NCBI RefSeq assembly: GCF_040409955.1
Contig: NZ_CP123384.1
Coordinates: forward strand, 868,001 to 932,000
DNA length: 64,000 nucleotides
Source: Salipiger sp. H15
GTDB taxonomy: Bacteria; Pseudomonadota; Alphaproteobacteria; Rhodobacterales; Rhodobacteraceae
Reading direction: 5' to 3'
Under the pieces are notes generated by a model. It searched no databases. It was not told where the DNA came from and saw only the letters and a program-made list of their open reading frames with translations. This document shows positions 28,511 through 37,775 of the stretch, in pieces. A program made the position numbers and the translations under genes. Positions within the stretch are counted from its first letter, which is position 1, and every line of letters starts with the position of its first letter.

Positions 28511-29875
28511 TCACAGGCTGCTCTGCAATGCAGCAATGCTTTCGCGGAGAATGTCCGCAACCCGGTCGATCATCGCGTCATCCATGATGAGCGTCGGCGA
28601 CAGGATGAGGATATTGCCCAGCGGGCGCGCGATCAGGCCGCGCTTCTGCGCCTCGCGGGCGACGCGCAGGCCGATCAGGTCCTCCGGCGCGAAGGGGATC
28701 TTGCGCGCCTTGTCCTTCACGAACTCGATGCCGATCATGAAGTGGCTGCCGCGCACCTCGCCCACCACGTCGAACTCCTCGAGCTGGCGCAGCAGCGCCT
28801 CGAAGCGCTTGCCGGTCACCCGCACCCGCTCGGGGATCTGCTCGCGCTCCATCAGGGCGATGTTGGCGAGCCCCGCGGCGGCGGCGGCCGGGTGGCCCGA
28901 GTAGGTCATGCCGTGGAAGAACATGCCGCCGGGGCCCGAGATCACCTCGTAGATCTCATCCGACATGATCGTCGCCGAGAGCGGCTGGTAGCCCGAGGTC
29001 AGCCCCTTGGCGGTGTTGATGATGTCGGGCTGCACGCCGAACACGTCCTTCGAGGCGAAGAAATGCCCGAGCCGGCCGAAGGCGGTCACCACCTCGTCGG
29101 TCACGTACTTGATGTCATGGGCGCGGCAGATCTCGGCCATGGCGACGTGGTAGCCCTCGGGCGGCACGATCACCCCGCCGGCGCCCATGATCGGCTCGGC
29201 GACCATGCAGGCGATGGTCTCGGCGCCGTAATGGGCGATGGTGTCCTTGAGGTCCTGCTTCAGCGCCCCGAGGAACTCGGCCTCGGTCATCTCGGGCGCC
29301 TCGCGCCAGTGGTGCGGGCTGCGCAGGTGGTGGACCAGCTCGCCCGACTTGCCCCAGCCCTCGGAATAGCCCGGCGTGGTCATCGCGACGGTGAGGTTGG
29401 TCGAGCCGTGGTAGGCGCCGAAGCGGCAGAGGATGCGCTTCTTCTTCGGTTGGCCCAGCCGGTTGAAATAGTGGTGCAGGATGCGGATCGCGGTCTCGTT
29501 GGCGACCGAGCCCGAGTTGCCGAAATGCACCTTGTTGAGGGGGCCCGGCGCCAGTTCGGCCAGCTTCACCGCCAGCGCCGCGGCGGCGGGGTGGGTGAAG
29601 TTGTAGAAGGTCGAGTAGAAGTCGAGCGTCTCGAGCTGCTCCTTGATGGCGTCGATGATCTCGGGGCGGCGGTGACCGACGTTGACGCACCAGAGCCCGC
29701 CGATGCCGTCGATCAGCTCGTTGCCCTCACTGTCGCGCACCATGGCGCCCTCGGCGCTGACGATGACCGTGCGCGCCCCCGACTGCTTGAGCGCGTTGAG
29801 ATCGGCCCAGCTCTGCACGAGGTTGGTGTCGGCGGTGAGCACGCCGTCGGTGGAGATGTCGAGATCGAGCGACAT
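28511..29875 (-). CDS. Class III aminotransferase, probable putrescine/diamine-pyruvate transaminase
   Basis: 454 residues. PLP lysine in NTAKGLTSGYQPLSA, GLWCVNVGHRRPEI and FGAYHGSTNLT place it in the omega-amino acid/putrescine-pyruvate (SpuC-like) group. It would deaminate the polyamine brought in by the PotFGHI system to an aminoaldehyde. It is last in the operon, 4 bp after the amidase gene. Taurine- or beta-alanine-pyruvate activity cannot be excluded from sequence alone. Confidence 0.87.
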   Translation of the reverse strand: MSLDLDISTDGVLTADTNLVQSWADLNALKQSGARTVIVSAEGAMVRDSEGNELIDGIGGLWCVNVGHRRPEIIDAIKEQLETLDFYSTFYNFTHPAAAALAVKLAELAPGPLNKVHFGNSGSVANETAIRILHHYFNRLGQPKKKRILCRFGAYHGSTNLTVAMTTPGYSEGWGKSGELVHHLRSPHHWREAPEMTEAEFLGALKQDLKDTIAHYGAETIACMVAEPIMGAGGVIVPPEGYHVAMAEICRAHDIKYVTDEVVTAFGRLGHFFASKDVFGVQPDIINTAKGLTSGYQPLSATIMSDEIYEVISGPGGMFFHGMTYSGHPAAAAAGLANIALMEREQIPERVRVTGKRFEALLRQLEEFDVVGEVRGSHFMIGIEFVKDKARKIPFAPEDLIGLRVAREAQKRGLIARPLGNILILSPTLIMDDAMIDRVADILRESIAALQSSL

Positions 29876-29879
29876 GGGG

Positions 29880-30641
29880 TCAGACCTCCCTGAAGTCCTG
29901 GATTTGGGTGGAGCGGAGCTCGGGCGCGACGGGCGTGCCGACCTCGGCGATCAGAAGCGTCTCGGTGGTGCCGGCCCGCGCGATGACGCGCGCATCGGGG
30001 CCGACGATGACGGAGTTGCCGCCGAATTCGAGCCCGGCATCCGGGCCGCAGAAATTCGCATAGGCGATGGTCACGTTCGACTCCGCGGCGCGGGCGGGCA
30101 CGAAAACTTTCGAGACATGCTCGAAGCCCGCCGGGTTGGCGGTGGGCACGAGGATCAGCTCGGCGCCGCGCTGCGCCAGCGCCCTCACATGCGGGGCGAA
30201 CTCGACGTCGTAGCAGATCAGCATCGACGTGCGCATGCCCTCGAACTCGAACAGGCAATAGGCGTCGCCCGGGGCGAAGCTGGCCTTCTCCATCGGGCCG
30301 AAGAGCTGGATCTTGCGGTAGTGCCCGGCCTCGGCGCCGGTGGCGTCCCAGCAGGTCGCGGCGTTGTAGACCGTCTCGCCGTCGCGCTCGGCCCAGCCGA
30401 CGCAGAGGCCGCAGCCCGCCGCAGCCGCCATGTCCGACAGGCGCCGGCACCACTCGCCGCCGCGCGGCTGCGCCAGCGCGCCGTGCAGCTCGGGCCAGTT
30501 GTAGCCGGGCAGGAAGAGCTCGGGCGCGACCAGCAGCCGCGCGCCGGCGGCCGCGGCCACGAGGAGTTGTCTTTCGAGGCGGGCAAGGCCCGCCTCGATG
30601 TCACCGCCGATCGGCGGACCCTGGTAGAGGGCGAGTTTCAT
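29880..30641 (-). CDS. Carbon-nitrogen hydrolase (nitrilase superfamily)
   Basis: 253 residues from the ATG at 30641. Catalytic triad seen as E in VAPELFLPGYN, K in YRKIQLFGPMEK and C in LICYDVEFAPHVRA. The superfamily hydrolyses amides or carbamoyl groups; in a polyamine operon, N-carbamoylputrescine or a glutamylated/acylated polyamine is a reasonable guess but not shown. A GTG at 30662 would overlap the stop of the binding-protein gene by 4 bases and is an alternative start. It lies between the transporter and aminotransferase genes. Confidence 0.83.
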   Translation of the reverse strand: MKLALYQGPPIGGDIEAGLARLERQLLVAAAAGARLLVAPELFLPGYNWPELHGALAQPRGGEWCRRLSDMAAAAGCGLCVGWAERDGETVYNAATCWDATGAEAGHYRKIQLFGPMEKASFAPGDAYCLFEFEGMRTSMLICYDVEFAPHVRALAQRGAELILVPTANPAGFEHVSKVFVPARAAESNVTIAYANFCGPDAGLEFGGNSVIVGPDARVIARAGTTETLLIAEVGTPVAPELRSTQIQDFREV

Positions 30642-30658
30642 CGTCACTTTCTGGGGGT

Positions 30659-31684
30659 TCACTTCTTCAGGTTGGTCCAGATCGCGTCATACATGACCTG
30701 CACGTCCTCCGGGCAGGCCTGCACGAACACGCCCTTGGCATCCGCCGGCGGGTTCGATTCCGGCGAGTTGGCGACCTCGGGGTCGAGGAAGGGCTCCACG
30801 CCCTTCACGCCCGAGGTGTATTGCGCGTAGTTGGTGACCGCGGCGGCATTCTCGGGCTCGAGCAGGAAGTTCATGAACTTCAGCGCGTTGTCCCGGTTCG
30901 GCGCGTCCTTGAGCAGCACCACGTTGTCCATCCAGACGATCATGCCCTCCTTGGGGAAGACGTATTCGATCGGCGCGCCCTCGACCCGGGCCTTGGCCGA
31001 GAAGCCCGACCAGATCATCCCGGCGGCAGCATCGCCCGACACCAGCACGTCCTTGGCCACGTCCGAGCCGAAGCTGGCCCAGCCCGCCTTGGCGCCTTGC
31101 ACGAGGTCGTTCAGCGCCTTCAGCTGCTCGCGATCCGAGGTGCATTGCGGGATGCCGAGATAGAGCGAGCCCAGCGTCAGCGTCTCGCCCGAGGTGTCGA
31201 GCACGTTGATCTTGCCCTTCAGCTCGGCGGGCGGCTCGAAGATCAGCGACAGGCTGTCGAGCGGGCCCGAGTAGACCTCCTTGTTGACCGAGAAGGAGGT
31301 CGAGCCCCACTGGTAGGGGATCGAGGAATGCCGGCCCGGATCGAAGTCGACGTCCATCCAGCGGTCCTCGATATTGGCGAAGTTCGGGATCTCCGAGGGC
31401 TCGAACGTGTCGAGCATGCCCTCGTCGCTCATGATCTTGACCATGTAGTCGCCGGGCACCGCCACGTCGTAGCTGCCCATCTTGCCCGCCTTCAGCGCGG
31501 CCAGCAGCGCCTCGTTGCTGTCGAAGGTGTCCATGGTCACCTCGACGTCGTACTCGGCGGCGAACTTGTCGAGCAGCTCCTGCGGGATGTACTCGAACCA
31601 GTGGTAGATCGAGAGCTTGCCCTCGGCGCTGGCACCGGTCGCCAGCGACAGCGCCAGCACGGACGTGGTGAGGAAGGTCTTCAT
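30659..31684 (-). CDS. potF: Polyamine ABC transporter substrate-binding protein, PotF/PotD family
   Basis: 341 residues. Sec signal peptide MKTFLTTSVLALSLATGASA, then GKLSIYHWFEYIPQELLDKF, the opening of the PotD/PotF family. DVAVPGDYMVKIM, INVLDTSGETLTLGSLYLG and NVVLLKDAPNRDNALKFMNFLL are further family blocks. It captures putrescine or spermidine in the periplasm and hands it to PotH-PotI. The start at 31684 is set by the signal peptide. Two cysteines (QCTSD, QACPED) may form a disulfide. Confidence 0.92.
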   Translation of the reverse strand: MKTFLTTSVLALSLATGASAEGKLSIYHWFEYIPQELLDKFAAEYDVEVTMDTFDSNEALLAALKAGKMGSYDVAVPGDYMVKIMSDEGMLDTFEPSEIPNFANIEDRWMDVDFDPGRHSSIPYQWGSTSFSVNKEVYSGPLDSLSLIFEPPAELKGKINVLDTSGETLTLGSLYLGIPQCTSDREQLKALNDLVQGAKAGWASFGSDVAKDVLVSGDAAAGMIWSGFSAKARVEGAPIEYVFPKEGMIVWMDNVVLLKDAPNRDNALKFMNFLLEPENAAAVTNYAQYTSGVKGVEPFLDPEVANSPESNPPADAKGVFVQACPEDVQVMYDAIWTNLKK

Positions 31685-31728
31685 GAAGGTCTCTCCGCTG
31701 TTGATCTGTTGGATGTGTTTCTTGGTTT

Positions 31729-32541
31729 TTATCGTTTGGATTGCCCCGCCCGCCCGATGATCCAGGAAAGCGTGACGAAGACCACCGAAACCCCCAGAAG
31801 CAGGGTCGAGATGGCCATGATGTTGGGCTTGATGCCCTGCTTGACCGATCCGAAGATCGCCGTGGGCAGGGTCTCGACCCCGGCGCCCTTGACGAAGTTC
31901 GTGATCAGGAAGTCGTCGAGCGAGATGATGAAGGCCAGCAGGAACCCCGACAGGATCCCCGGCACCATCAGCGGCAGCAGCACCAGCCGGAACGCCTCCC
32001 ACGGGGTGGCGTAGAGATCCATCGCCGCCTGCTCGTAGACGTCCGGCACGCTCTGCATCCGCGCCGAGATCGGCAGGTAGGCGAAGGGGATGCAGAACAC
32101 CACATGTGCGATGAAGATGGTCAGCAGCCCGGTCTTGAAGCCGATGGTGATGAAGAACACCAGCGAGGCCACGGCGGTGACGATCTCGGGCACCATCAGC
32201 GGCAGGTTGATCAGCGCAAGGCTCGCGGTCTTGCCCCGGAAGCGCCCGGTGCGGTTCATCGCCACGGCGGCGGCGGTGGCGATGAGCGTCGCGCAGATCG
32301 CCGCCCCTATGGCGATCGAGAAGCTGTTGATCGCCGCGTCGCGGAACTTCGGCGCCTCGGGGCCGGTGAAGACATCCACGTACCACTTGAGCGAGAAGCC
32401 GCCCCAGCGGGTGATCGAGGTGCTGTCGTTGAAGCTGTAGATCGCGACGATCACCAGCGGCGCGTAGAGCACGAAGAGGCAGAGCCAGGTGATCGCGCGG
32501 AACCCGGTGAAGCGGCGCAGGTCGACGGGCTTGGCCATCAC
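31729..32541 (-). CDS. potI: Polyamine ABC transporter permease PotI
   Basis: 270 residues, about six membrane segments. The EAA loop ([27 protein letters not shown]) and the [16 protein letters not shown] segment are characteristic of PotC/PotI. It forms the membrane channel with PotH. Its ATG overlaps the potH stop by 4 bp. 44 bp separate it from potF. Confidence 0.93.
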   Translation of the reverse strand: MMAKPVDLRRFTGFRAITWLCLFVLYAPLVIVAIYSFNDSTSITRWGGFSLKWYVDVFTGPEAPKFRDAAINSFSIAIGAAICATLIATAAAVAMNRTGRFRGKTASLALINLPLMVPEIVTAVASLVFFITIGFKTGLLTIFIAHVVFCIPFAYLPISARMQSVPDVYEQAAMDLYATPWEAFRLVLLPLMVPGILSGFLLAFIISLDDFLITNFVKGAGVETLPTAIFGSVKQGIKPNIMAISTLLLGVSVVFVTLSWIIGRAGQSKR

Positions 32542-33455
32542 TTCTCCCCCTTCGTCTGCGCGCGGGCATGCACCAGCAACACGCCCATGACGATGGTCAG
32601 CAGGATCATCGAGGCCGCCGCGCCGAAGGGCCAGTTGCCCGCCGCGCCCTTGAACTGCTCCTCGATCAGCGAGCCGATCATGAAGGTCTTGGCCCCGCCC
32701 AGCAGGTCCGGCGCGAGGAAGGCGCCGAGCGAGGGCACGAAGACGAGGATGCAGCCCGCCACGATCCCCGGCTTCACCACCGGCAGGATCACCAGCCGCA
32801 GCGTCTGCCAGCTGCTGGCGTAGAGATCCGCCGCCGCCTCGGACATCGAGAAGTCGTAACGCTCCACCGCCGCGTAGATCGGCAGCACCATGAATGGCAG
32901 GTAGCTGTAGAAGAGCCCGAGCTGCACGGCGAAATTGGTGTTCACCAGCGCCAGCGGCCCGTCGATCACGCCCAGCGCCAGCAGAAGCTCGTTGAGCGGC
33001 CCGGTGTCACGGATCAGGAACTTCATCGACACGGTACGGATCAGCAGGTTCACCCAGTAGGGCACGGTGATCAGGAACAGCCAGACCGAGCGCTCCTTCA
33101 CGTCCCGCGTGGCGATGAACCATGCCGTCGGGAAGCCGATCAGCAGGCAGAGCACCGTCGCAAGGCCGGCCTGCCAGATCGAGCGCCAGAAGATGCCGAT
33201 GTAGGTCCATTCGATCGAGGCCGGCTCGTCCCCGAACAGGCCGCGGTCGAGGAAGAACTGGTCGTAGGCGGCAAGGGTGAAGTCCCAGATCACCCCGCCG
33301 CGGAACTCCTTGGTCAGCACCGAGTAGACCGCCATGATCGCCACCGGCGCCACGAGGAAGACGCCGATGAAGATCCACGCTGGCAGCATCAGCCGCGGGC
33401 CGTTGCCCCTGTAGATGTCGGATTTCGAGGCGCCCCCCGGCGCGCCGCCGGACAT
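32538..33455 (-). CDS. potH: Polyamine ABC transporter permease PotH
   Basis: 305 residues, about six membrane segments plus a polar N-terminal tail. The EAA loop ([26 protein letters not shown]) and [17 protein letters not shown] are typical of PotB/PotH. The ATG at 33455 overlaps the potG stop by one base, so potG-potH-potI are translationally coupled. Confidence 0.93.
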   Translation of the reverse strand: MSGGAPGGASKSDIYRGNGPRLMLPAWIFIGVFLVAPVAIMAVYSVLTKEFRGGVIWDFTLAAYDQFFLDRGLFGDEPASIEWTYIGIFWRSIWQAGLATVLCLLIGFPTAWFIATRDVKERSVWLFLITVPYWVNLLIRTVSMKFLIRDTGPLNELLLALGVIDGPLALVNTNFAVQLGLFYSYLPFMVLPIYAAVERYDFSMSEAAADLYASSWQTLRLVILPVVKPGIVAGCILVFVPSLGAFLAPDLLGGAKTFMIGSLIEEQFKGAAGNWPFGAAASMILLTIVMGVLLVHARAQTKGEK

Positions 33456-34540
33456 CAGTCCGACAGCAGGCGCGCCGCGCCCGCCTCGATCTCGAGCCCC
33501 AGCCGCGCGCCCCGCTCGGGGATCGCGCCGGTGCCGTTCTGCATCCGCACCACCAGCGCCTCGCCGCTGCCGAGTCGCGTGTGCAGCTGCGTGTCGGTGC
33601 CGAGGTAGACGTGGTCCTCGACCGTCGCCTGCAGCTGGCCCTCGCCCGGCGCGGCGATGCCCAGCCGCTCGGGCCGCAGCGACAGGTGCCCCTGCCCGAC
33701 CCGCGCCCCCGGCGCCGCCGGGCAGCTGAGCCGCGCGCCGCCGGGCAGGAGGATCTCGGCGATCCCGTCCGAGACGCGGTTCGCGGTCACGTCGAGCAGG
33801 TTGGTCTCGCCGATGAAATCCGCGACGAAGCGGCTCGAGGGCGCCTCGTAGATCTCGCGCGGGGTGCCGATCTGCTGCACGTGTCCCGCCGACATGACCG
33901 CGATGCGGTCCGACATGGTCAGCGCCTCTTCCTGGTCATGGGTGACGAAGACGAAGGCGATGCCGGTCTCGCGCTGGATCGCCTTCAACTCCGACCGCAC
34001 CGCCTGCCGCAGCTTGAGGTCGAGCGCCGAGAGCGGCTCGTCGAGCAGCAGCACCTTGGGCCGCGGCGCCAGCGCGCGCGCCAGCGCGACGCGCTGCTGC
34101 TGGCCGCCTGACAGCTGCGCCGGGCGGCGCTCGGCGAACGGGCCGAGCTGCACCAGTTCCAGCACCTGCCGGGCCCGCGCCTCGGCATCCGAGGCGCTCC
34201 AGCCCAGCCGCAGCAAGCCGAAGCTTGCGTTCTGCAGCACGGTCATGTGCGGGAAGAGCGCATATTGCTGGAACACCGTGTTCACCTGCCGCTTGTGCGG
34301 CGGCAGCGGCGCGATGTCCTGCCCGTGCAGCCGGATCGCCCCTTCCGAGACGTCCTCGAACCCGGCGATGCAACGCAGCAGCGTGGTCTTGCCGCAGCCC
34401 GAGGGGCCGAGCAGGGTGAAGAACTCGCCATCCCCGATCTGCATGGAGACGCCGTGCAGCGCGGTGACGAAGCCGTAGCGCTTCACCACCTTGTCGATCT
34501 CGACCGCATTCGCCGTCACAGGAGCCACGTTCTCCGACAT
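33455..34540 (-). CDS. potG: Polyamine ABC transporter ATP-binding protein PotG
   Basis: 361 residues. Walker [28 protein letters not shown] signature, Walker [13 protein letters not shown] and H-loop [11 protein letters not shown], then a TOBE domain in the last 120 residues. It powers PotH-PotI. First gene of the six-gene polyamine operon; the 84 bp to the divergent LuxR-type gene contain the palindrome at 34601 and another inverted repeat. Confidence 0.93.
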   Translation of the reverse strand: MSENVAPVTANAVEIDKVVKRYGFVTALHGVSMQIGDGEFFTLLGPSGCGKTTLLRCIAGFEDVSEGAIRLHGQDIAPLPPHKRQVNTVFQQYALFPHMTVLQNASFGLLRLGWSASDAEARARQVLELVQLGPFAERRPAQLSGGQQQRVALARALAPRPKVLLLDEPLSALDLKLRQAVRSELKAIQRETGIAFVFVTHDQEEALTMSDRIAVMSAGHVQQIGTPREIYEAPSSRFVADFIGETNLLDVTANRVSDGIAEILLPGGARLSCPAAPGARVGQGHLSLRPERLGIAAPGEGQLQATVEDHVYLGTDTQLHTRLGSGEALVVRMQNGTGAIPERGARLGLEIEAGAARLLSD

Positions 34541-34555
34541 CGATTCCCCTTGCCC

Positions 34556-34616
34556 TATACCCCCGGTTTTCTGAGGATCAGGCTACAAACCGGCGAAACG
34601 GGGGGTATATACCCCC
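34556..34616. promoter_or_regulatory. Palindromic operator candidate between potG and the luxR-type gene
   Basis: A perfect 16-bp palindrome GGGGGTATATACCCCC at 34601-34616 ends about 12 bases before the regulator start. A matching half-site TATACCCCC lies at 34556-34564, next to potG. Between them CCGGTTT (34563) pairs with AAACCGG (34587). The layout suits one dimeric regulator controlling both divergent genes, with autoregulation. Confidence 0.65.
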
Positions 34617-34627
34617 AAAGAGGTATG

Positions 34628-35419
34628 ATGCAGGAGCTTGCAGGCACCCCCGAGGCCCACCTCGGGCATACGATCACGGCCCTCGGAACCGAGGATTTCG
34701 CGCCGTCCCTCTACCGCTGGCTGACCCACAGCTACGACATCGACAACACCACGATGCTGGCCTATTTCCAGTCGCGCAAACCGCAGGTTCTGTTCACCCA
34801 GTCGCGCGCGCCGCAGGTGCATGAACGTCTGGAAGATGATTATCTTTCAGGTGCTTACCTTCTCGATCCCTTCCACGACCTGCACGTGCGCAGGGTCCCT
34901 GCGGGGCTCTACCGGCTGCGCGACATCGCCCCCGACGCCTTCCTGCGGAACGAGTATTTCGCGGCCTACTACCGGCGGACCACGCTGATCGACGAATTCG
35001 CCTACGTCGCCAACCCGGCAGAGGGGGTATCCGTGCATGTCTGCCTTGGGCGGGATGCCTCCTCGGGGCGCAGCTTTTCGCAGCGGGACATGGAGATCGC
35101 CCAGAAAATAGCCCCGATTGCCTGCGGATTGTGCGAAAAGCAATGGGCGGGACTGTCCTCCTCGGGCGACTATACCGACAACGCGCTCACCGAGAGGTTG
35201 ATCGGCGCACTTCAGGACGAACACCGCATCCGCCTCAGCCCGCGGCAGGCCGAGGTCGCGCTGCTGATCCTGCGGGGGCATTCCACCGTGTCGATCGCTC
35301 TGCGGCTCGAGTTGAGCCCGCAGACCGTGAAGGTCTTCCGCCGCCAGCTCTACCGCAAGTGCGGGATCTCCTCGCAGGGCGAACTCTTCTCGCTGGTCCT
35401 GCCGCTGCTGACCGACTAG
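34628..35419 (+). CDS. LuxR family transcriptional regulator
   Basis: 263 residues. The C-terminal 60 residues are a LuxR-type helix-turn-helix: LSPRQAEVALLILRGHSTVS...LELSPQTVKVFRRQLYRKCGISSQGELFSLV. The N-terminal 190 residues resemble a GAF-like or unknown sensor domain (a family often seen next to amine or polyamine genes) and not an autoinducer-binding domain. Divergent from the pot operon, so probably its regulator. The ATG at 34628 has AGAGG at a workable distance; the adjacent ATG at 34625 is possible. Its stop overlaps the convergent GST stop by 4 bp. Confidence 0.8.
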   Translation: MQELAGTPEAHLGHTITALGTEDFAPSLYRWLTHSYDIDNTTMLAYFQSRKPQVLFTQSRAPQVHERLEDDYLSGAYLLDPFHDLHVRRVPAGLYRLRDIAPDAFLRNEYFAAYYRRTTLIDEFAYVANPAEGVSVHVCLGRDASSGRSFSQRDMEIAQKIAPIACGLCEKQWAGLSSSGDYTDNALTERLIGALQDEHRIRLSPRQAEVALLILRGHSTVSIALRLELSPQTVKVFRRQLYRKCGISSQGELFSLVLPLLTD

Positions 35420-36033
35420 GCGGGAAACCAGTCGTCCCCGCGGGGACGCATCTGCGGCAAGGCCCGCATCCGAGCGATCCAGCCCGCCATCGCCTCCGAG
35501 GGCGCGACCCCGGCCTTGTCGAGCCATTGCACGTAGCCCCAGATCGCGCAGTCGCCGATCCCCGGCGCATCGCCATGGAAGAAGGGCCCGTCCCCCAGCA
35601 GCCGGTCGAAGTTGGCGCGGTCGGTCTCGTAGCGCCCGGTGAGCCACTCGATCGCACCGTCGGGGAAGCTGTCCCCGCCGGGACGCCGGGATTCGACCAG
35701 CTGCGGCAGGCACATGCCGATGCGGTTCGCCTCCCAGATCAGCAGCTCGGCCCCGCGGCGCAGCCCCGCGGCGCTTTCGCCGCCCAGCACCTGCCAGCGG
35801 CGGGCGATCTCGAGCAGGATGGCGCCCGACTGGGTCATGGCCTCGCCGTCCACCACCAGAGCGGGCACCTGCGCCAGCGGGCTCGCGGCAAGGAAGGCGG
35901 CGGGGCGTGTTTCGGGCGCGGCCCAGATGTCGACGAAGACGGTCTCGTGGTCGATCCCGGCAAGGGCGAGCGCCAGCGCCACCTTGCAGGCGTGGCCGCT
36001 GTCGGGGTGTCCGTAGAGGGTGATCGTCGTCAT
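35416..36033 (-). CDS. Glutathione S-transferase family protein
   Basis: 205 residues. Thioredoxin-like N-terminal domain (ITLYGHPDSGHACKVALALALAGIDHE; APLAQVPALVVDGEAMTQSGAI, with cis-Pro and the glutathione-binding Q-S) and an alpha-helical C-terminal domain with GDAPGIGDCAIWG, the N-capping motif. The catalytic residue is probably a Ser/His near position 12. Substrate unknown. Divergent from the Rieske oxygenase gene. The end of the gene and its upstream region both hold the same 16-bp palindrome. Confidence 0.88.
   Translation of the reverse strand: MTTITLYGHPDSGHACKVALALALAGIDHETVFVDIWAAPETRPAAFLAASPLAQVPALVVDGEAMTQSGAILLEIARRWQVLGGESAAGLRRGAELLIWEANRIGMCLPQLVESRRPGGDSFPDGAIEWLTGRYETDRANFDRLLGDGPFFHGDAPGIGDCAIWGYVQWLDKAGVAPSEAMAGWIARMRALPQMRPRGDDWFPA
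35433..35448. repeat. 16-bp palindrome CGTCCCCGCGGGGACG, copy 1 (inside the 3' end of the GST gene)
   Basis: A perfect palindrome, coding for the residues R-P-R-G-D-D near the GST C-terminus. An identical copy lies just upstream of the same gene at 36071. Confidence 0.7.
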
Positions 36034-36070
36034 GTCGGTGGTCCTGTGCTTGTCCGCGCCCAGTGATCGC

Positions 36071-36086
36071 CGTCCCCGCGGGGACG
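36071..36086. promoter_or_regulatory. 16-bp palindrome CGTCCCCGCGGGGACG, copy 2 (GST/Rieske intergenic)
   Basis: A perfect palindrome 38 bp upstream of the GST start and 145 bp upstream of the divergent Rieske oxygenase gene. Identical to the copy at 35433. The position suits a repressor site for the GST promoter or for both genes. Confidence 0.5.
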
Positions 36087-36230
36087 GTCAAACGCGCTTT
36101 CGTGCGCCCCCCGATCACGAGGGTTGATGACACGCCGGAGTGACTTGACGGGGGCGCGATTTGCAGGCTCGGTGCGCGCCGTCCCTTAACGGTTTCTCAA
36201 CGTCTTCCCGAGCCGCACCGGAGTCGCCGC

Positions 36231-37367
36231 ATGACCTTCCACGATCCCGCCGCCGAGCTTCGCGCCAATGTCGCCGTCCCCTTCGAGAGCGCGCAGGCGA
36301 TGCCGGTCTCGGTCTACACATCCGAGGACTTCCTCGCGCTCGAGCAGGCGCATGTCTTTGCGAAGAGCTGGCTCTGCGCCGGGCGGGTGGACGCGCTGAA
36401 GGCACCGGGCGACTACCTGACGATGGAGATCGCCGGCGAGCCGATCGTGGTGCTGCGCGACCGGGACGGCGCGCTGCGGGCGCTGTCGAACGTCTGCCGC
36501 CACCGCATGTCGGTGCTGCTGGAAGGGCGGGGCAACGTGCGGACCATCACCTGCCCCTACCACGCCTGGAGCTACAACCTCGACGGCTCGCTGCGCGGCG
36601 CGCCGGCGATGGAGCTGAACACCGGCTTCTGCAAGGAGAGCACCCGGCTGCCGCCGGTCCGCTGCACCGACTGGAAGGGCTGGATCATGGTCACGCTCGA
36701 CCCGGGTCTGCCCGAGCCAGGCGAGACGCTGAAGGAGGTCGACGACCTCGTCGGCTACCTGCGGATGGAGGATTACGTCGAGACCTTCCGCGAGGAGCAC
36801 CGCTGGGACACCAACTGGAAGATCCTCGCCGAGAACTTCATGGAGAGCTACCACCTGCCGATGTGCCACGGCGGCACCATCGGCGGCGCGGTGGACCTCA
36901 GGAAGATGACCTGCCCCGAGGGGTTCGAGGGCTTCAACTACCACCACATCCTCAAGGACGACTCGATCGCCCTGTCGATCGCCCATCCGGGCAACACCGA
37001 GCTGCAGGGCGAGGAGCGTTACCGGACCTGGCTGCTGGCGGTCTATCCCTCGCTGCTGATCACCCTGACGCCGGGCTATTTCTGGTACCTCAGCCTGACC
37101 CCCGACGGGCCGGGCCACGTGCGCATCCTCTTCGGCGGCGGGCTGCACCCGGATTTCATCGCGGACCCCGAGGCCGCCGCGCATTTCGACGCGCTGAAGG
37201 GCCTGCTCGACGCGGTCAACGACGAGGACCGGGGCTGCACCGAGCGGGTGTGGAAGGGGATGCAGTCGCGCTTTGCCGCGCCGGGCGCGCTGTCGCATCT
37301 CGAGCGGCCGAACTACGAGTTCGCGCGCTGGATCGCCGGGAAGATCCCGGCTGACCTTCCGGCCTAG
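36231..37367 (+). CDS. Rieske non-heme iron aromatic-ring-type oxygenase, alpha subunit
   Basis: 378 residues. Rieske ligands C89-R-H91 and C108-P-Y-H111; catalytic iron ligands in ILAENFMESYHLPMCH (two His plus a downstream Asp). It belongs to the group that includes choline, carnitine, stachydrine and glycine-betaine N-demethylases, as well as ring dioxygenases. No reductase or ferredoxin gene is adjacent, so electrons must come from elsewhere. The context (GST, then DUF1244) does not settle the substrate; a quaternary amine would fit the polyamine/osmolyte surroundings. Confidence 0.85.
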   Translation: MTFHDPAAELRANVAVPFESAQAMPVSVYTSEDFLALEQAHVFAKSWLCAGRVDALKAPGDYLTMEIAGEPIVVLRDRDGALRALSNVCRHRMSVLLEGRGNVRTITCPYHAWSYNLDGSLRGAPAMELNTGFCKESTRLPPVRCTDWKGWIMVTLDPGLPEPGETLKEVDDLVGYLRMEDYVETFREEHRWDTNWKILAENFMESYHLPMCHGGTIGGAVDLRKMTCPEGFEGFNYHHILKDDSIALSIAHPGNTELQGEERYRTWLLAVYPSLLITLTPGYFWYLSLTPDGPGHVRILFGGGLHPDFIADPEAAAHFDALKGLLDAVNDEDRGCTERVWKGMQSRFAAPGALSHLERPNYEFARWIAGKIPADLPA

Positions 37368-37380
37368 CGCGGGGATCCCG

Positions 37381-37445
37381 GCGGCGGACCGGGGGTTTCA
37401 CACCCCCGGACCCCCGTGGGATATTTGGACCATGTGGAAATCCGG
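37381..37445. repeat. Dispersed extragenic element, GGATATTT-type
   Basis: The hairpin CCGGGGGTTTCACACCCCCGG is followed by CCCCCGTGGGATATTTGG and CATGTGGAAA. It lies between the convergent Rieske oxygenase and DUF1244 genes. Confidence 0.7.
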
Positions 37446-37448
37446 GGC

Positions 37449-37763
37449 TCAGGGCTTCCGGGTGACGTTTTCCGCGAAGGCCTTGTCGAAGGCGGCCTGC
37501 TTCTCGGGGCTCGCCTCGGTCTGGTTCTGCGCGCGCCACTCGTCATAGGGCATGCCGTAGAAGATCTCGCGCGCCTCGGCCTTGCCCATCGCGATGCCGC
37601 GCTCGTTCGCGGCCTCCTCGTACCAGCGCGACAGGCAGTTGCGGCAGAAGCCGGCGAGGTTCATCAGGTCGATGTTCTGAACGTCGGGCCGGTCTTCCAT
37701 CAGGTGCTGGCGCAGGCGGCGGAAGGCGGCGGCCTCGAGCTCGGTGCGGGTCTGGTCGTCCAT
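37449..37763 (-). CDS. DUF1244 family protein
   Basis: 104 residues. The core HLMEDRPDVQNIDLMNLAGFCRNCLSRWY with a C-X2-C pair and the MPYDEWRAQNQTEAS segment are diagnostic of DUF1244, a small alpha-helical family common in proteobacteria and of unknown function. The two cysteines may bind metal. It follows the formylglutamate amidohydrolase gene by 12 bp on the same strand, probably as one transcript. Confidence 0.9.
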   Translation of the reverse strand: MDDQTRTELEAAAFRRLRQHLMEDRPDVQNIDLMNLAGFCRNCLSRWYEEAANERGIAMGKAEAREIFYGMPYDEWRAQNQTEASPEKQAAFDKAFAENVTRKP

Positions 37764-37775
37764 GTCTCTCTCCTC

